In this document: positions 26,163 to 36,422 of the stretch, piece after piece
Layout of the letters: each line of letters opens with the position of its first letter
How positions within the stretch are numbered: the stretch's first letter is position 1
DNA from: Acinetobacter lwoffii
Lineage (GTDB): Bacteria; Pseudomonadota; Gammaproteobacteria; Pseudomonadales; Moraxellaceae
Direction: 5' to 3'
NCBI RefSeq assembly: GCF_022967985.1
Contig: NZ_JALJVC010000007.1
Span: forward strand, 1-64,000
DNA: 64,000 nucleotides
Notes under the pieces: model-generated
Database searches by the model: none
What the model was told of the DNA's origin: nothing
Seen by the model: only the letters and a program-made list of their open reading frames with translations
Program-made: the position numbers and the translations under genes

Positions 26163-27548
26163 TTATGAGATCCGCATTCCGACCACTGCAAGCTGACCCT
26201 GACGAATCAAGGTGACACGCGCGATGCTACCCTTTTTCAGCTCAGACACCTCTTGCACAAACTGATTGGAATTCAGTACTGTCTGGTTATTAATTTGAGT
26301 GATCACATCATTCGGCATGATTCGTGCTTGTGCAGCAATACCGCCTGGACGTACATCCTGAATCACCACACCGCCTTTGATTTCCAAACTCGCTAACTCT
26401 GCCGGACTAAGATCACGAATTGAAACCCCGATCACTGGCCCTTTGTTGGGTTGAGCCTGCGTGCTTGCTTTTGCTGGGGTATCATCTGGTGCCGCACTTA
26501 AAGTCGCTGCAATACTACGACGTTTATCATCACGCAAGATTTCAAGTTGTACCTGCTGCTGAGGTGCAGTACGGTTCAGATAGTTTAATAACTCGCTGGT
26601 ACGTGAAATTGGGGTACCGTTGTATTTCAAGATGACGTCACTGGCACGCAGACCTGCACGTGCAGCCGGAGAGTTTGGTGCAACCTGAGTTACCAGAGAA
26701 CCTTCTGGTTTAGGCAGGTTATAAGACTCAGCCAGATTACGGTCGATATCCTGCAAACTCACCCCCAGATATGAACGTGTCACTTTGCCGTTCTTCTTCA
26801 ATTGATCTGCAACTTCCATCGCCACATCAATCGGGATCGAGAAGGACAAACCCATATACCCACCGGTTCCACTAAAGATCCGTGAGTTAACACCAACTAC
26901 TTCACCACGCTGGTTAAACAGAGGACCACCGGAATTACCTGGGTTTAGAGCTACATCAGTCTGGATAAAAGGTACTGCAGTTTCACCCATCATGTTGCGC
27001 ATTTTGGCACTGACAATTCCGGCAGAAGCGGAATAATCAAAGCCAAATGGCGAACCAATGGCGAGTACAGGCTCACCAACACGTAAGCGTCCGACATCTC
27101 CTGTCCGTAATTCTGGGAAATTCGAACCATTTACCTTCAGCAAAGCTACGTCAGTTCGTGCATCACTACCGACAACAGTGGCATCAATTTCACGACGGTC
27201 ATTCAGGGTAATTGTAACTTTGGAAGCATCCTCAACCACATGATGATTGGTTAGCAGATAACCATCCTTGCTGATAAAGAATGCACTGCCATAGCCCGTC
27301 TTTTCCTGTGGCATACGCTGCTGCGGAATAATCACCTGATTGCCAAAAAAGCGGCGCAGAATTTCTGGAACTTGTTGTTGTAAGAGCTCTTCTTCGCTCA
27401 TTTTTTTAACGACATTGACACTGACTACAGCAGGACTGACCTGCTCCACCAGATTTGAAAAATCAACCGGCGTAACCGCCTGCAACTGTGCAGCACTCAT
27501 GGTGAGAGTGGCTGCAAATAATCCTTTTTTTAAGTCTAGAATTTTCAT
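26163..27548 (-). CDS. mucD: DegQ/MucD-family periplasmic serine protease
   Basis: The 461-residue HtrA protease has a signal peptide (about 1-24), a trypsin-like domain with the triad His103 (NHHVV), Asp133 (RTDVALL) and Ser206 (NPGNSGGPL), and two PDZ domains (about 265-360 and 375-460). It degrades or refolds misfolded envelope proteins. In Pseudomonas mucD belongs to the algU-mucABCD cluster; here it stands alone and divergent from nadB. Whether it is DegP or DegQ/MucD in function cannot be settled from sequence. Confidence 0.93.
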   Translation of the reverse strand: MKILDLKKGLFAATLTMSAAQLQAVTPVDFSNLVEQVSPAVVSVNVVKKMSEEELLQQQVPEILRRFFGNQVIIPQQRMPQEKTGYGSAFFISKDGYLLTNHHVVEDASKVTITLNDRREIDATVVGSDARTDVALLKVNGSNFPELRTGDVGRLRVGEPVLAIGSPFGFDYSASAGIVSAKMRNMMGETAVPFIQTDVALNPGNSGGPLFNQRGEVVGVNSRIFSGTGGYMGLSFSIPIDVAMEVADQLKKNGKVTRSYLGVSLQDIDRNLAESYNLPKPEGSLVTQVAPNSPAARAGLRASDVILKYNGTPISRTSELLNYLNRTAPQQQVQLEILRDDKRRSIAATLSAAPDDTPAKASTQAQPNKGPVIGVSIRDLSPAELASLEIKGGVVIQDVRPGGIAAQARIMPNDVITQINNQTVLNSNQFVQEVSELKKGSIARVTLIRQGQLAVVGMRIS

Positions 27549-27777
27549 ATAAATTATTCACTCAAATTATTGATAAATTTATGTAAATAGGTTTTATCAC
27601 AAACACTGTAAAGTTTAAGTAATAATATGTTTCAATACTTTATTCTGGGCAATATCTCATTATTAAAGCATTAAGTTAAGGCTTTGATTAATTTTTTTCA
27701 TCAATAAATGAGCACTTCAACGCTTGCCTTTTGTACAAAAAAGCGCTGTTATTACCAAACTTTTTTAAAATTAGCTG

Positions 27778-29412
27778 ATGGACATGTCTAATTTATCCCT
27801 TACCCATCAATTTGACGTCATTATTGTGGGCAGTGGCGGTGCTGGTTTAAGTTTAGCCTTATCGCTCCCAGATCATTTTAATATTGCAGTCTTAGCGAAA
27901 TCCACCCTGACAGATGCCAGTACCTTTTATGCTCAAGGCGGCGTGGCCGCAGTATTGGATGAAATGGACTCAATTGAACAGCATATTGATGACACAATGA
28001 TTGCAGGCGCACAGCTATGTGAAATGGATGCGGTTAAACAGACGGTAGAAGGTGGCAAACCTTCAGTTGATTTCCTGCTGAAACACGGCGTGCAATTTAC
28101 TCTGGATGAACAGGAACAGTTACATCTCACCCGTGAAGGTGGTCATTCACAGCGCCGAATTATTCATGCGGCCGATGCGACTGGTCGTGCCATTTCCACC
28201 ACCTTGGTACAACGGGCCCAAGAAAAACAGAATATTAAAATCTTTGAAAATTATATTGCGATTGACCTGATCTGTTCACAAAAGCTCGGTTTAGATGGTG
28301 ATAATCGCGCGTTGGGTTTATATGTGCTGGATGAAAACACTGAGAAAGTGCATACCTTCTTGGCTCCATTTACCGCCCTTGCCTGTGGCGGTGCTATGAA
28401 AGCTTATCTTTACACCTCAAATCCCGACATTGCCACGGGTGATGGTATTGCCATGGCTTATCGTGCCGGCTGCCGGGTCGCCAACATGGAATTTAACCAG
28501 TTTCACCCGACCTGCCTTTATCATCCACAAGCACGTTCTTTCCTAATTACTGAAGCAATGCGTGGTGAAGGCGCTTATCTGCGTCTGCCCGATGGTGAAC
28601 GCTTTATGCTGCGTTTTGATGAACGAGCCGAACTCGCACCGCGTGATATTGTGGCACGTGCTATCGACTATGAAATCAAGCGTCTCGGTATACGTCATGT
28701 CTGGCTGGACATTACCCATAAAGATGAAAGCTTTGTCAAAGAGCATTTCCCTACCCTGTATGCCCGTCTGCTTGAACTAGGGATCGATATTACCAAAGAC
28801 ATGATTCCAGTTGTTCCGGCAGCCCATTATACTTGCGGTGGTGTTGTGGTCGATGAACATAGCCAGACAGATATTGCCGGACTCTATGCGATTGGGGAAA
28901 CCTCTTATACTGGCCTGCATGGTGCTAACCGTATGGCCAGTAACTCACTTTTAGAATGTTTTGTCTATGGAATGAGTGCAGCCAAGCACATTCAGGAAAA
29001 TTTCAAGGCCGATCAGCCAGCTCCTGCAGTTCCAGCTTGGGATGATTCTCAGGTGACCAACCCGGATGAGGATGTCGTGATTCTGCAAAACTGGGATGAG
29101 CTACGTCAGACCATGTGGAACTATGTTGGCATTGTCCGCACGACCAAACGCCTGGAACGTGCGCTACATCGTATTGAAATGCTGAAAAAAGAAATTACCG
29201 AGTACTATCAGGATTACCAGGTCAGCAAAAATCTGATCGAGCTGCGCAATCTGGTGCTGGTGTCCGAGATGATCGTGCGCTGCGCCATGCACCGTAAAGA
29301 ATCTCGCGGTTTGCATTTCACCCTGGATTATCCCGAGCTGCTACCAGAATTACGCAAAACAGTCCTCGTCCCACCAAATTTTGAAGTGGAAACGCCTTTG
29401 GTGAATTGTTAA
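27778..29412 (+). CDS. nadB: L-aspartate oxidase
   Basis: NadB oxidises L-aspartate to iminoaspartate, the first step of de novo NAD synthesis. The 544-residue flavoprotein has the FAD-binding start [15 protein letters not shown], the substrate loop [22 protein letters not shown], the conserved NFHPT-like [10 protein letters not shown], and the end of the fumarate-reductase-like domain ([11 protein letters not shown]). The ribosome site is weak; ATG at 27778 and 27784 are both possible. It is divergent from mucD and ended by a strong hairpin. nadM at 47.8 kb is a second NAD gene in the window. Confidence 0.97.
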   Translation: MDMSNLSLTHQFDVIIVGSGGAGLSLALSLPDHFNIAVLAKSTLTDASTFYAQGGVAAVLDEMDSIEQHIDDTMIAGAQLCEMDAVKQTVEGGKPSVDFLLKHGVQFTLDEQEQLHLTREGGHSQRRIIHAADATGRAISTTLVQRAQEKQNIKIFENYIAIDLICSQKLGLDGDNRALGLYVLDENTEKVHTFLAPFTALACGGAMKAYLYTSNPDIATGDGIAMAYRAGCRVANMEFNQFHPTCLYHPQARSFLITEAMRGEGAYLRLPDGERFMLRFDERAELAPRDIVARAIDYEIKRLGIRHVWLDITHKDESFVKEHFPTLYARLLELGIDITKDMIPVVPAAHYTCGGVVVDEHSQTDIAGLYAIGETSYTGLHGANRMASNSLLECFVYGMSAAKHIQENFKADQPAPAVPAWDDSQVTNPDEDVVILQNWDELRQTMWNYVGIVRTTKRLERALHRIEMLKKEITEYYQDYQVSKNLIELRNLVLVSEMIVRCAMHRKESRGLHFTLDYPELLPELRKTVLVPPNFEVETPLVNC

Positions 29413-29420
29413 AAGTAGAT

Positions 29421-29459
29421 GGAGATAACATCCTTGGATGATATCTCCTTTTCTTTTTA
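29421..29459 (+). terminator. Terminator of nadB
   Basis: GGAGATAACATCC and GGATGATATCTCC pair with one mismatch around TT, followed by TTTTCTTTTT. It lies 9 bp after the stop codon. Confidence 0.9.
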
Positions 29460-29521
29460 GATTTTTATCTGCTCAAAGTTAGCTTAGGCTATTTACAGTC
29501 AATCTTTTATATTTCAGATAA

Positions 29522-29938
29522 TTAACGTTGTGGTGGAATTGAATATGTTCCGGTCACATGCGCCACAGGTTCATCCTGATCAATCGAATAAATCCAGACT
29601 TCTCCCACAATCAATGCTTTGCCCACCTTGATGAGCTTACACTCTCCCCGTATATCTGTTCCACCTGAAGGTTTACGTAAAAAATTGATATTCAAGTTAG
29701 TGGTCACAGCCAAACCAACCAATCCAATTTCACCCAGAATCGCGACATAAAGAGCAAAATCCGCCAAGGTCATCATGGTTGGGCCAGAAACTGTGCCGCC
29801 TGGGCGCAATTCTTCTGATCTCACCTGATAAAGCAGAGTGGCTCCACGCGGAGAAACGGCTTCAATCCGGCATTTCTCCAGACTTTGCGGAAATTCTTGT
29901 TGTAAAAATTGTTCTATCTCAGTTTTGGTCGTTTTCAT
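29522..29938 (-). CDS. PaaI-type hotdog thioesterase
   Basis: The 138-residue protein has the motif RPGGTVSGPTMMTLADFALY, where the usual HGG-type segment is replaced by GTVSGP, typical of a distinct hotdog subgroup, followed by TTNLNINFLRKP. It probably hydrolyses an acyl-CoA of unknown identity. It is distinct from the thioesterases at 16781 and 25590. It is a single gene between nadB and tmk. Confidence 0.84.
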   Translation of the reverse strand: MKTTKTEIEQFLQQEFPQSLEKCRIEAVSPRGATLLYQVRSEELRPGGTVSGPTMMTLADFALYVAILGEIGLVGLAVTTNLNINFLRKPSGGTDIRGECKLIKVGKALIVGEVWIYSIDQDEPVAHVTGTYSIPPQR

Positions 29939-30033
29939 ATGATTAAAAAATCTTGTATATCAGTCTTAATATAGAAGATTCTTCACAGATAAACCTAGAG
30001 AAAAATTAAATAAAAAGTATTTTAATTCCAAGC

Positions 30034-30639
30034 TTATTTTAAATAACTTAAGGCCTGCTCAAATACTTGCTCAGGCGTTTGAGTTGCATCCAGACGTTTG
30101 ATCCGTTCAGGATGACGTTGCCACAAGCTTTCATATCCTGCTCTCACTTTCTCAAAGAAAGTGACTTTCTCCTGTTCAAAGCGATCCAGCGCACCACGTT
30201 CACGTGCTCGGTTCATCCCCAGTTCAATCGGTGCCTCTAGCCAGAAAGTAATGTCCGGCATACGTGCGACAAAGTGGTCATTGAGTAATTGCAACTTGGT
30301 TTCGCTCAGACCCCGACCTGCACATTGATAGGCAAAGCTGGCATCGCTAAAACGGTCACACAGGACAATTTTCCCGGCTGCTAATGCGGGCAGAATCACT
30401 TGTGCCAGATGCTGGGCACGCGCCGCATACATTAATAACAGCTCGGTATCATGCGCCATGGTTTCTTCATGATTCACTGTCAACAATAGCGAACGAATCT
30501 GCTCGGCCATCGGGGTTCCACCGGGTTCACGAGTCAAAATGACATCTTTACCCTGTGCGATGAAATCTTCATAAATCGAACGAATGAGCGTGGTTTTACC
30601 TACACCTTCTGTGCCTTCAAAGCTAATAAACATACTCAT
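30034..30639 (-). CDS. tmk: Thymidylate kinase
   Basis: Tmk phosphorylates dTMP to dTDP. The 201-residue protein has the P-loop EGTEGVGKTT, the DR-type motif LTREPGGTP, the substrate segment DRFSDASFAYQ and the lid RARERGALDRFEQE. Its ATG overlaps the mltG stop (ATGA), so it is translationally coupled. The pabC-mltG-tmk order is the usual one. Confidence 0.97.
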   Translation of the reverse strand: MSMFISFEGTEGVGKTTLIRSIYEDFIAQGKDVILTREPGGTPMAEQIRSLLLTVNHEETMAHDTELLLMYAARAQHLAQVILPALAAGKIVLCDRFSDASFAYQCAGRGLSETKLQLLNDHFVARMPDITFWLEAPIELGMNRARERGALDRFEQEKVTFFEKVRAGYESLWQRHPERIKRLDATQTPEQVFEQALSYLK

Positions 30640-31694
30640 TCCTTATTTTTCGAGCGTAAAATCGTCAGATATTCCTGTACGGCTTTATTGTGGTCATTCA
30701 GATTGCTCGTGAATTTATGCCCACCATTACCGGTAGCGACAAAATACAGGTTGTCAGAATTATCCGGATGCATGGCTGCTTCAATGGCTTTCTTGCTTGG
30801 CAAGGCAATCGGTGTTGGCGGCAAACCTGAAATGGTATAGGTGTTATACGGCGTCGGTGTGCGTAAATCCTTGCGAGTAATATTGCCGTTATAGCTGTCA
30901 CCCATGCCATAAATCACTGTTGGATCGGTCTGTAAACGCATGCCAATTTTTAAACGGCGTACAAATACCCCAGAAACCTGTTCCAATTCACGATCCACAC
31001 TAGTCTCTTTTTCAATGATTGAGGCCATGATCAGCGCGTCATATTTATTCTGATACGGCAGATCAGTTGCACGTTTCGCCCACGCCTCATCCAGTGCTTT
31101 CATCTGGCGCTGATACAGATTGGTCAGAATTTTACGGTCAGTTTCACCTTTGGCAAAGAAATAAGTATCCGGTGCAAACAGCCCTTCAGGATGTGAAAAC
31201 GGAATATTCAATTCTTTGAGTAATTGCTCAGTAGGCAGATGCAGTACTTCTTTGGTGACTAAATCATTTTTCTTCAGGGCATCAATCAGTTGCTTAAAAG
31301 TCGTTCCTTCAATCACCAGAATCCGGCTCATCTGGGCATTGTCTGCATCGGAAATCATCTCCAAGACCTGACGGATGCTCATGCCCTGGCGCACTTCATA
31401 CACGCCCGCTTTCATGCTGTCATGAATCATGATGCGCTGATACAGCTTGAGAATGATCGGAAAACTCACCTGATTTTCTTTGGCCAGACGATCAATAAAA
31501 CCGGAATAGGTTTGACCAGATTCAATCGCGAGCAGCTGTTTTTTTCCTTCGACAGGATACTCCTTCCACAAACTGCTTTTCAGGATCAACGCCAAGATCA
31601 AAGCAATCCCCATCAGGACCAAGGCAATTCCTTTGAAAGATGAGGAGAATCTCGCTTTATTTTTCTTTTTGGCTTTAGGTTTGGAAGCTGACAT
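30636..31694 (-). CDS. mltG: Endolytic murein transglycosylase MltG
   Basis: MltG cuts nascent glycan strands at the inner membrane and may set their length. The 352-residue protein has one N-terminal membrane segment (about 22-42), a LysM-like subdomain, and the YceG domain with the catalytic glutamate in MASIIEKETS, plus TDPTVIYG and SGLPPTPIALPS. It starts one base after the pabC stop codon. Confidence 0.95.
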   Translation of the reverse strand: MSASKPKAKKKNKARFSSSFKGIALVLMGIALILALILKSSLWKEYPVEGKKQLLAIESGQTYSGFIDRLAKENQVSFPIILKLYQRIMIHDSMKAGVYEVRQGMSIRQVLEMISDADNAQMSRILVIEGTTFKQLIDALKKNDLVTKEVLHLPTEQLLKELNIPFSHPEGLFAPDTYFFAKGETDRKILTNLYQRQMKALDEAWAKRATDLPYQNKYDALIMASIIEKETSVDRELEQVSGVFVRRLKIGMRLQTDPTVIYGMGDSYNGNITRKDLRTPTPYNTYTISGLPPTPIALPSKKAIEAAMHPDNSDNLYFVATGNGGHKFTSNLNDHNKAVQEYLTILRSKNKE

Positions 31695-31695
31695 A

Positions 31696-32508
31696 TTAAG
31701 ACATCTGGTTCAATCGAAGACGGTTAAAAATTTCAATACAAGCATCGCCATCCAAGGTTCGCTGCTCAAATTGCGTGACAATTTTCATCGGGCTGAGTGC
31801 ATTGCAGAAAAACAGGCTTTGAATATGGTTGATTTCATCCATATCGATACAGCGTTGCTGACAGCTAATTCCCTGATCTTGCATACGTTGTAGAATTTCT
31901 GCACGCATGACACCGAAGACGCCATTATAACGAAGTTCCGGCGTAATCCATGTATTGTTTATACGAATGAAACAATTACTGCTTACCCCTTCGACAACAC
32001 CGCCCTGTACATCTGTCACCAGGGCCTCAGGCCAGCCGCTTTGATCTGCTTCCTGTTTCAGCAAAACCTGCTCTAGACGGTTTAAGGTTTTTAGCCCTAC
32101 CAGACTCGGCATCGTCAGTCCTAATGCCTGCTGTAAAATGCCACTTTGAATCTGCTCAAACTTAAAATCCTGTACGGTTTGAGGATAATAAAATAGCCAG
32201 AGATCTGCAGGATGATCCGGCAAGCTATAACCGCGCTGACCAATTCCACGACTCAGCACGATTTTCAATGTGCCATTCAGTTCATGTTCTGATGCACGTA
32301 AAATCTGTAAGCTTTCTGCAATCAGATCAAGATTGGCATTCAGGCTTAATTTCTGATTGCTAATGTGCAAACGTGCCAGATGACGATCATATAATTCAAT
32401 CCGGTTATGCCGAATCCGGGCCGTGGTAAAACAGCCATCACCATAATGAAAGCCACGATCCAGCACATCTATCTGGCTGACCTGTTGGGCATTTTTTAAA
32501 TACAGCAT
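31696..32508 (-). CDS. pabC: Aminodeoxychorismate lyase
   Basis: PabC releases pyruvate from 4-amino-4-deoxychorismate to give p-aminobenzoate for folate. The 270-residue class IV PLP enzyme has RGFHYGDGCFTT near the N-terminus, the lysine region GLKTLNRLEQVLLKQEA, and the cofactor loop GVVEGVSSNCFIR. It is the first gene of pabC-mltG-tmk and is divergent from the sulfate-binding protein genes. Confidence 0.94.
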   Translation of the reverse strand: MLYLKNAQQVSQIDVLDRGFHYGDGCFTTARIRHNRIELYDRHLARLHISNQKLSLNANLDLIAESLQILRASEHELNGTLKIVLSRGIGQRGYSLPDHPADLWLFYYPQTVQDFKFEQIQSGILQQALGLTMPSLVGLKTLNRLEQVLLKQEADQSGWPEALVTDVQGGVVEGVSSNCFIRINNTWITPELRYNGVFGVMRAEILQRMQDQGISCQQRCIDMDEINHIQSLFFCNALSPMKIVTQFEQRTLDGDACIEIFNRLRLNQMS

Positions 32509-32590
32509 ATTTTACAGCCTCTAAAATGAAAAATTGAGCAGTCAGATTCAGGCTTCACCTATATATCTTTTTTACTCACATCCAATTCTT

Positions 32591-32629
32591 TTTTAATTAT
32601 TTTTTATGCAAAAAATCTCAAGCTATTCT
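32591..32629 (+). promoter_or_regulatory. Putative CysB-dependent promoter of the first sbp gene
   Basis: TTTTAATTATTTTTTATGCA (32591-32610) is followed 13 bp later by TATTCT, a plausible -10. No good -35 is present, as expected for an activated promoter. The same 20-mer at the same distance from TATTCT precedes the second sbp gene. CysB control is inferred from the nearby cysB gene and the sulfate function. Confidence 0.6.
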
Positions 32630-32668
32630 TGCCTCATCTAACAAAAGCTAAAAAACTTGAGGCAAAAA

Positions 32669-33676
32669 ATGAACACGCGTAAATTAAAAATTGGGGTACT
32701 GGCAGCGCTACTTTCAGCAAGCGCCTTAAGCGTTTCAGCAAAAGATTTCCTGAACGTGTCTTATGACCCGACTCGCGAATTGTACGACAACTTTAATAAA
32801 GAATTCAGTGCTTACTGGAAAAAAACCACTGGTCAGGAAGTCAATTATAAACAGTCACATGGCGGTTCAGGCAAACAGGCACGTGCCGTGATTGACGGAC
32901 TGGATGCCGATGTTGTAACACTGGCACTGGCAGCAGATATTGATGAAATTGCAGAACGTGGTTTGCTGCCTAAAGACTGGCAAAAGAAATTCCCGCAGAA
33001 TTCGACACCCTATACTTCAACCATCGTTTTTCTTGTACGTAAAGGCAATCCAAAAGGAATCAAAGACTGGGGAGATCTGGTTAAACCAGGCGTAGACATT
33101 ATTACCCCGAACCCAAAAACTTCAGGTGGTGCACGCTGGAATTATCTGGCTGCCTGGGCGTGGGCCAAACACCAGAAAGGTGGCAATGATGCCAAAGCAC
33201 AAGACTTTGTCCGTCAAATCTACAAACAAACCAAAGTACTGGATTCGGGTGCACGTGGTGCTACCACGACTTTCGCTGAACGCGGGATTGGGGATGTATT
33301 ACTGGCTTGGGAAAATGAAGCACATTTGGCCGTCCGCGAACAGCCGGGAAAATTTGAAATCATTACTCCTTCTCTGTCTATTCTGGCTGAACCACCCGTG
33401 GCAATCGTAGAAAAAAATGCCAAGAAAGATGGTAATGAACATCTGGCCAAAGCCTATTTAAATTACCTCTATTCACCTGCTGGACAGACTGTGGCGGCGA
33501 AAAACTTTTACCGTCCACGTAATGCGAATGTATTAAAGCAATACAGTACCGTATTCAAGTCCTTAAAACTGGTCACCATTGATAAAGAATTTGGTGGCTG
33601 GACCAAGGTTCAGAAACAGCATTTTGACAATGGCGGTGTGTTTGATCAGATTGTCAAAGCCAATCACGCAAAATAA
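32669..33676 (+). CDS. sbp: Sulfate ABC transporter substrate-binding protein (first copy)
   Basis: The 335-residue periplasmic protein binds sulfate (or thiosulfate) for CysTWA. A signal peptide ends at about SVSA. The sulfate-binding motifs are present: [35 protein letters not shown] and [27 protein letters not shown]. The ATG at 32669 has GAGG six bases upstream; a TTG 12 bp earlier is less likely. A copy about 80% identical by eye follows in tandem. Which copy serves sulfate or thiosulfate cannot be told from sequence. Confidence 0.95.
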   Translation: MNTRKLKIGVLAALLSASALSVSAKDFLNVSYDPTRELYDNFNKEFSAYWKKTTGQEVNYKQSHGGSGKQARAVIDGLDADVVTLALAADIDEIAERGLLPKDWQKKFPQNSTPYTSTIVFLVRKGNPKGIKDWGDLVKPGVDIITPNPKTSGGARWNYLAAWAWAKHQKGGNDAKAQDFVRQIYKQTKVLDSGARGATTTFAERGIGDVLLAWENEAHLAVREQPGKFEIITPSLSILAEPPVAIVEKNAKKDGNEHLAKAYLNYLYSPAGQTVAAKNFYRPRNANVLKQYSTVFKSLKLVTIDKEFGGWTKVQKQHFDNGGVFDQIVKANHAK

Positions 33677-33774
33677 TACTTTAAATGCAGTTCATTATGG
33701 CCTTTATTCATAAGGCCATTCTTATTTCAAACACTTAAGAGCTTATTTATCTCTTTTTTTCATATAAAATTCAT

Positions 33775-33813
33775 TTTTAATTATTTTTTATGCATAAAGA
33801 ATAAGTTTATTCT
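33775..33813 (+). promoter_or_regulatory. Putative CysB-dependent promoter of the second sbp gene
   Basis: The same 20-mer as before the first sbp gene lies at 33775-33794, again with TATTCT 13 bp after it. The flanking sequence differs, so the motif is kept beyond simple duplication of the region. Confidence 0.6.
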
Positions 33814-33851
33814 GCGCTTATGTTACAGAACATATCAGAGATTCAGTCCAG

Positions 33852-34865
33852 ATGAGCATTTCAAACACATTAAAACTTGGGGTTTTAGCAGCTGTTATCT
33901 CGGCAACCTCATTTGGTGCAGCAGCACGTGATTTTCTCAATGTATCCTATGATCCGACCCGTGAACTGTATGAAGATGTAAATAAGAATTTTGGCAAATA
34001 TTGGGAAAGCCGTACCGGTCAAAAAATCAATTTCAAGCAATCGCATGGCGGTTCAGGCAAACAGGCACGTGCCGTGATTGATGGTCTGGATGCAGATATC
34101 GTAACGTTAGCATTGGCTGCCGATATTGATGTGCTGGCAGAAAAAGCTAAACTGTTACCTGCGGACTGGCAAAAGAAATTGCCGCAAAACTCGACGCCTT
34201 ATACTTCAACCATCGTGTTCCTGGTGCGTAAAGGCAATCCGAAAGGGATTAAAGACTGGGGCGATCTGGTCAAACCGGGCGTAGCAATCATTACCCCGAA
34301 TCCGAAAACATCAGGTGGCGCGCGCTGGAACTATCTGGCGGCATGGGCATGGGCCAAACATCAGGCCGGTGGCAATGACACGACTGCACAAGAATTTGTT
34401 CGCCAAATTTATAAAAACACCAAAGTCCTGGATTCAGGTGCGCGTGGTGCAACTACCACCTTTGCCGAGCGTGGGATCGGTGATGTCTTGCTGGCCTGGG
34501 AAAATGAAGCGTACTTAGCGATTCGTGAGCAACCAGGTAAGTTTGAAATTATCACGCCAAGTCTGTCTATTCTGGCTGAACCGCCAGTGGCGATTGTAGA
34601 AAAAAATGCAGCGAGAAAAGGCAATAAGCATCTGGCTCAAGGTTATTTAAACTTCCTGTACTCGCCACTGGGTCAAGACCTGGCAGGCAAACATTATTAT
34701 CGTCCACGCAGTGAAGTAGCTTTAAAGAAATATAATCATGTGTTCAAACCACTCAAACTGGTGACGATTGATCAGGAATTTGGCGGCTGGAGCAAGGTAC
34801 AAAAAGCCCACTTTGAAAATGGTGGTGTATTTGACCAGATCGTTAAAGCCAACAGCGCGAAATAA
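33852..34865 (+). CDS. sbp: Sulfate ABC transporter substrate-binding protein (second copy)
   Basis: The 337-residue protein shares the full length and all binding motifs of the preceding gene ([33 protein letters not shown]). Differences gather in the signal peptide, around residues 40-60 and near the C-terminus. A signal peptide ends at about FGAAA. It has its own copy of the upstream motif and promoter, and runs into the hydrolase gene 32 bp later. Tandem duplication with some divergence suggests different ligand preference or dosage. Confidence 0.95.
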   Translation: MSISNTLKLGVLAAVISATSFGAAARDFLNVSYDPTRELYEDVNKNFGKYWESRTGQKINFKQSHGGSGKQARAVIDGLDADIVTLALAADIDVLAEKAKLLPADWQKKLPQNSTPYTSTIVFLVRKGNPKGIKDWGDLVKPGVAIITPNPKTSGGARWNYLAAWAWAKHQAGGNDTTAQEFVRQIYKNTKVLDSGARGATTTFAERGIGDVLLAWENEAYLAIREQPGKFEIITPSLSILAEPPVAIVEKNAARKGNKHLAQGYLNFLYSPLGQDLAGKHYYRPRSEVALKKYNHVFKPLKLVTIDQEFGGWSKVQKAHFENGGVFDQIVKANSAK

Positions 34866-34897
34866 TCCTCCAGGCTGATTGATACAGGAGCATCGAC

Positions 34898-35503
34898 ATG
34901 ATTCATACGCTTATCGTTCCCGGTGTAGGTGGCAGTGAATATAACCACTGGCAAACCTGCTTACAGCACCGGCTGATGCGATGCTCCCGTGTGCAGCAAA
35001 AGGACTGGAATCATCCGGTACTGGATGTCTGGGTGGCAGAATTTGTCAAAACTCTGCAAGCCATTCCAGCAGAGGTTCAGATTGTCGCGCACAGCTTTGG
35101 CTGTCTGACCAGTATTGCGGCCCTTGCCCGACATCCGGAACTCAATGCAAAAGTAAAAAATCTGGTATTGGTGGCCCCGGCCAATCCGGCACGGTTTGGG
35201 GAAAATGGTTTTGCGCGCGACAGTCAGACAGACTACAGCACCTATTTTCAACAGCTCAAGCTTCAGGTGCCCACCACGTTATTGATCAGTGAAAATGATC
35301 CCTGGTTAAGTTTTGAAGATGCGCACATACTGGCCCAAGCCTGGAAAATCAAACCGATCAATTTGGGCGCAGTCGGTCATGTCAATGTCGCTTCTGGTTT
35401 TGGCCCTTTTCCTGAAATTGAACAATATCTGATTTCAGAAAACCCTATGCGCCATATCAGCAAATTTGATGAGAGCAAGTATTATTTTAAATTTGCATTT
35501 TAG
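34898..35503 (+). CDS. Alpha/beta hydrolase, RBBP9/YdeN family
   Basis: The 201-residue protein is a small serine hydrolase with the triad Ser66 (AHSFGCL), Asp134 (SENDPW) and His161 (GHVN), plus the N-terminal PGVGGSEYNHWQ typical of RBBP9-like proteins. GGAG precedes the ATG. It lies between the sulfate-binding proteins and cysT, which suggests a link to sulfur nutrition, perhaps release of sulfur-containing side groups, but the substrate is unknown. Confidence 0.88.
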   Translation: MIHTLIVPGVGGSEYNHWQTCLQHRLMRCSRVQQKDWNHPVLDVWVAEFVKTLQAIPAEVQIVAHSFGCLTSIAALARHPELNAKVKNLVLVAPANPARFGENGFARDSQTDYSTYFQQLKLQVPTTLLISENDPWLSFEDAHILAQAWKIKPINLGAVGHVNVASGFGPFPEIEQYLISENPMRHISKFDESKYYFKFAF

Positions 35504-35588
35504 TCGCTGCAAACTATGCTTGTGCCAAATTTATTTTCTAATTTCGCTGGTTATTTTTAATCAGCATTCTCTCTTTTGAGGAGTAATC

Positions 35589-36422
35589 ATGTCGCAGCGA
35601 TCCCGAGTGCTGCCAGGATTTGGTCTTTCTCTAGGCTTTACCCTAGCGTATTTGTCATTAATCGTTTTGATCCCGCTGTCAGCTGTTTTTATTAAATCAC
35701 TGGGCATTGGTTGGGATGGCTTATGGGAAATCCTGAGCTCTGAACGTATCTTGAAATCATTGCAGTTAAGCTTCACCGCAGCCATTGTCGCTGCACTGGT
35801 CAATGTAGTATTTGGCCTGTTACTGGCGTGGTGTCTGGTACGTTACAGCTTTCCGGGCAAACGTATTGTCGATGCCCTGGTAGATTTGCCTTTTGCCTTG
35901 CCCACTGCGGTTGCGGGTATTGCCCTGACCTCTTTATATGCACCGACCGGCTGGATTGGTCAATATTTAGAACCGATTGGCATTCAAGTCGCTTATACCC
36001 CGATTGGTATTACACTGGCATTGATCTTTATTGGTCTGCCTTTTGTAGTGCGTACGGTTCAGCCAGTCCTTAGCGATCTGGAAACCGAACTGGAAGAAGC
36101 TGCATCTGCATTGGGTGCCAACCGTTTTCAGATTGTGACCAAAGTGATTTTCCCAATTCTGCTGCCTGCGCTGATCACTGGCTTCGCTTTAGCCTTTGCC
36201 CGTGGTGTCGGTGAATATGGTTCAGTGATCTTTATTGCTGGTAACCAGCCTTTTGAAACGGAAATTGCACCCTTAATGATTATTTCTCGCCTAGAAGAAT
36301 ATGACTATGCCGGTGCAACCACGATTGCTGTCGTCATGCTACTGATTTCCTTCGTGATGCTATTCCTGATTAACTTATTACAGGCATGGGCTAGCCGTCG
36401 TACCGGGAGAACTGCGCGATGA
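35589..36422 (+). CDS. cysT: Sulfate/thiosulfate ABC transporter permease CysT (CysU)
   Basis: The 277-residue inner-membrane protein has six membrane segments and the EAA loop of ABC importers ([21 protein letters not shown]) that contacts CysA. GAGGAG precedes the ATG. Its stop overlaps cysW by 4 bp. The gap before it (85 bp) may hold a minor promoter. Confidence 0.96.
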   Translation: MSQRSRVLPGFGLSLGFTLAYLSLIVLIPLSAVFIKSLGIGWDGLWEILSSERILKSLQLSFTAAIVAALVNVVFGLLLAWCLVRYSFPGKRIVDALVDLPFALPTAVAGIALTSLYAPTGWIGQYLEPIGIQVAYTPIGITLALIFIGLPFVVRTVQPVLSDLETELEEAASALGANRFQIVTKVIFPILLPALITGFALAFARGVGEYGSVIFIAGNQPFETEIAPLMIISRLEEYDYAGATTIAVVMLLISFVMLFLINLLQAWASRRTGRTAR

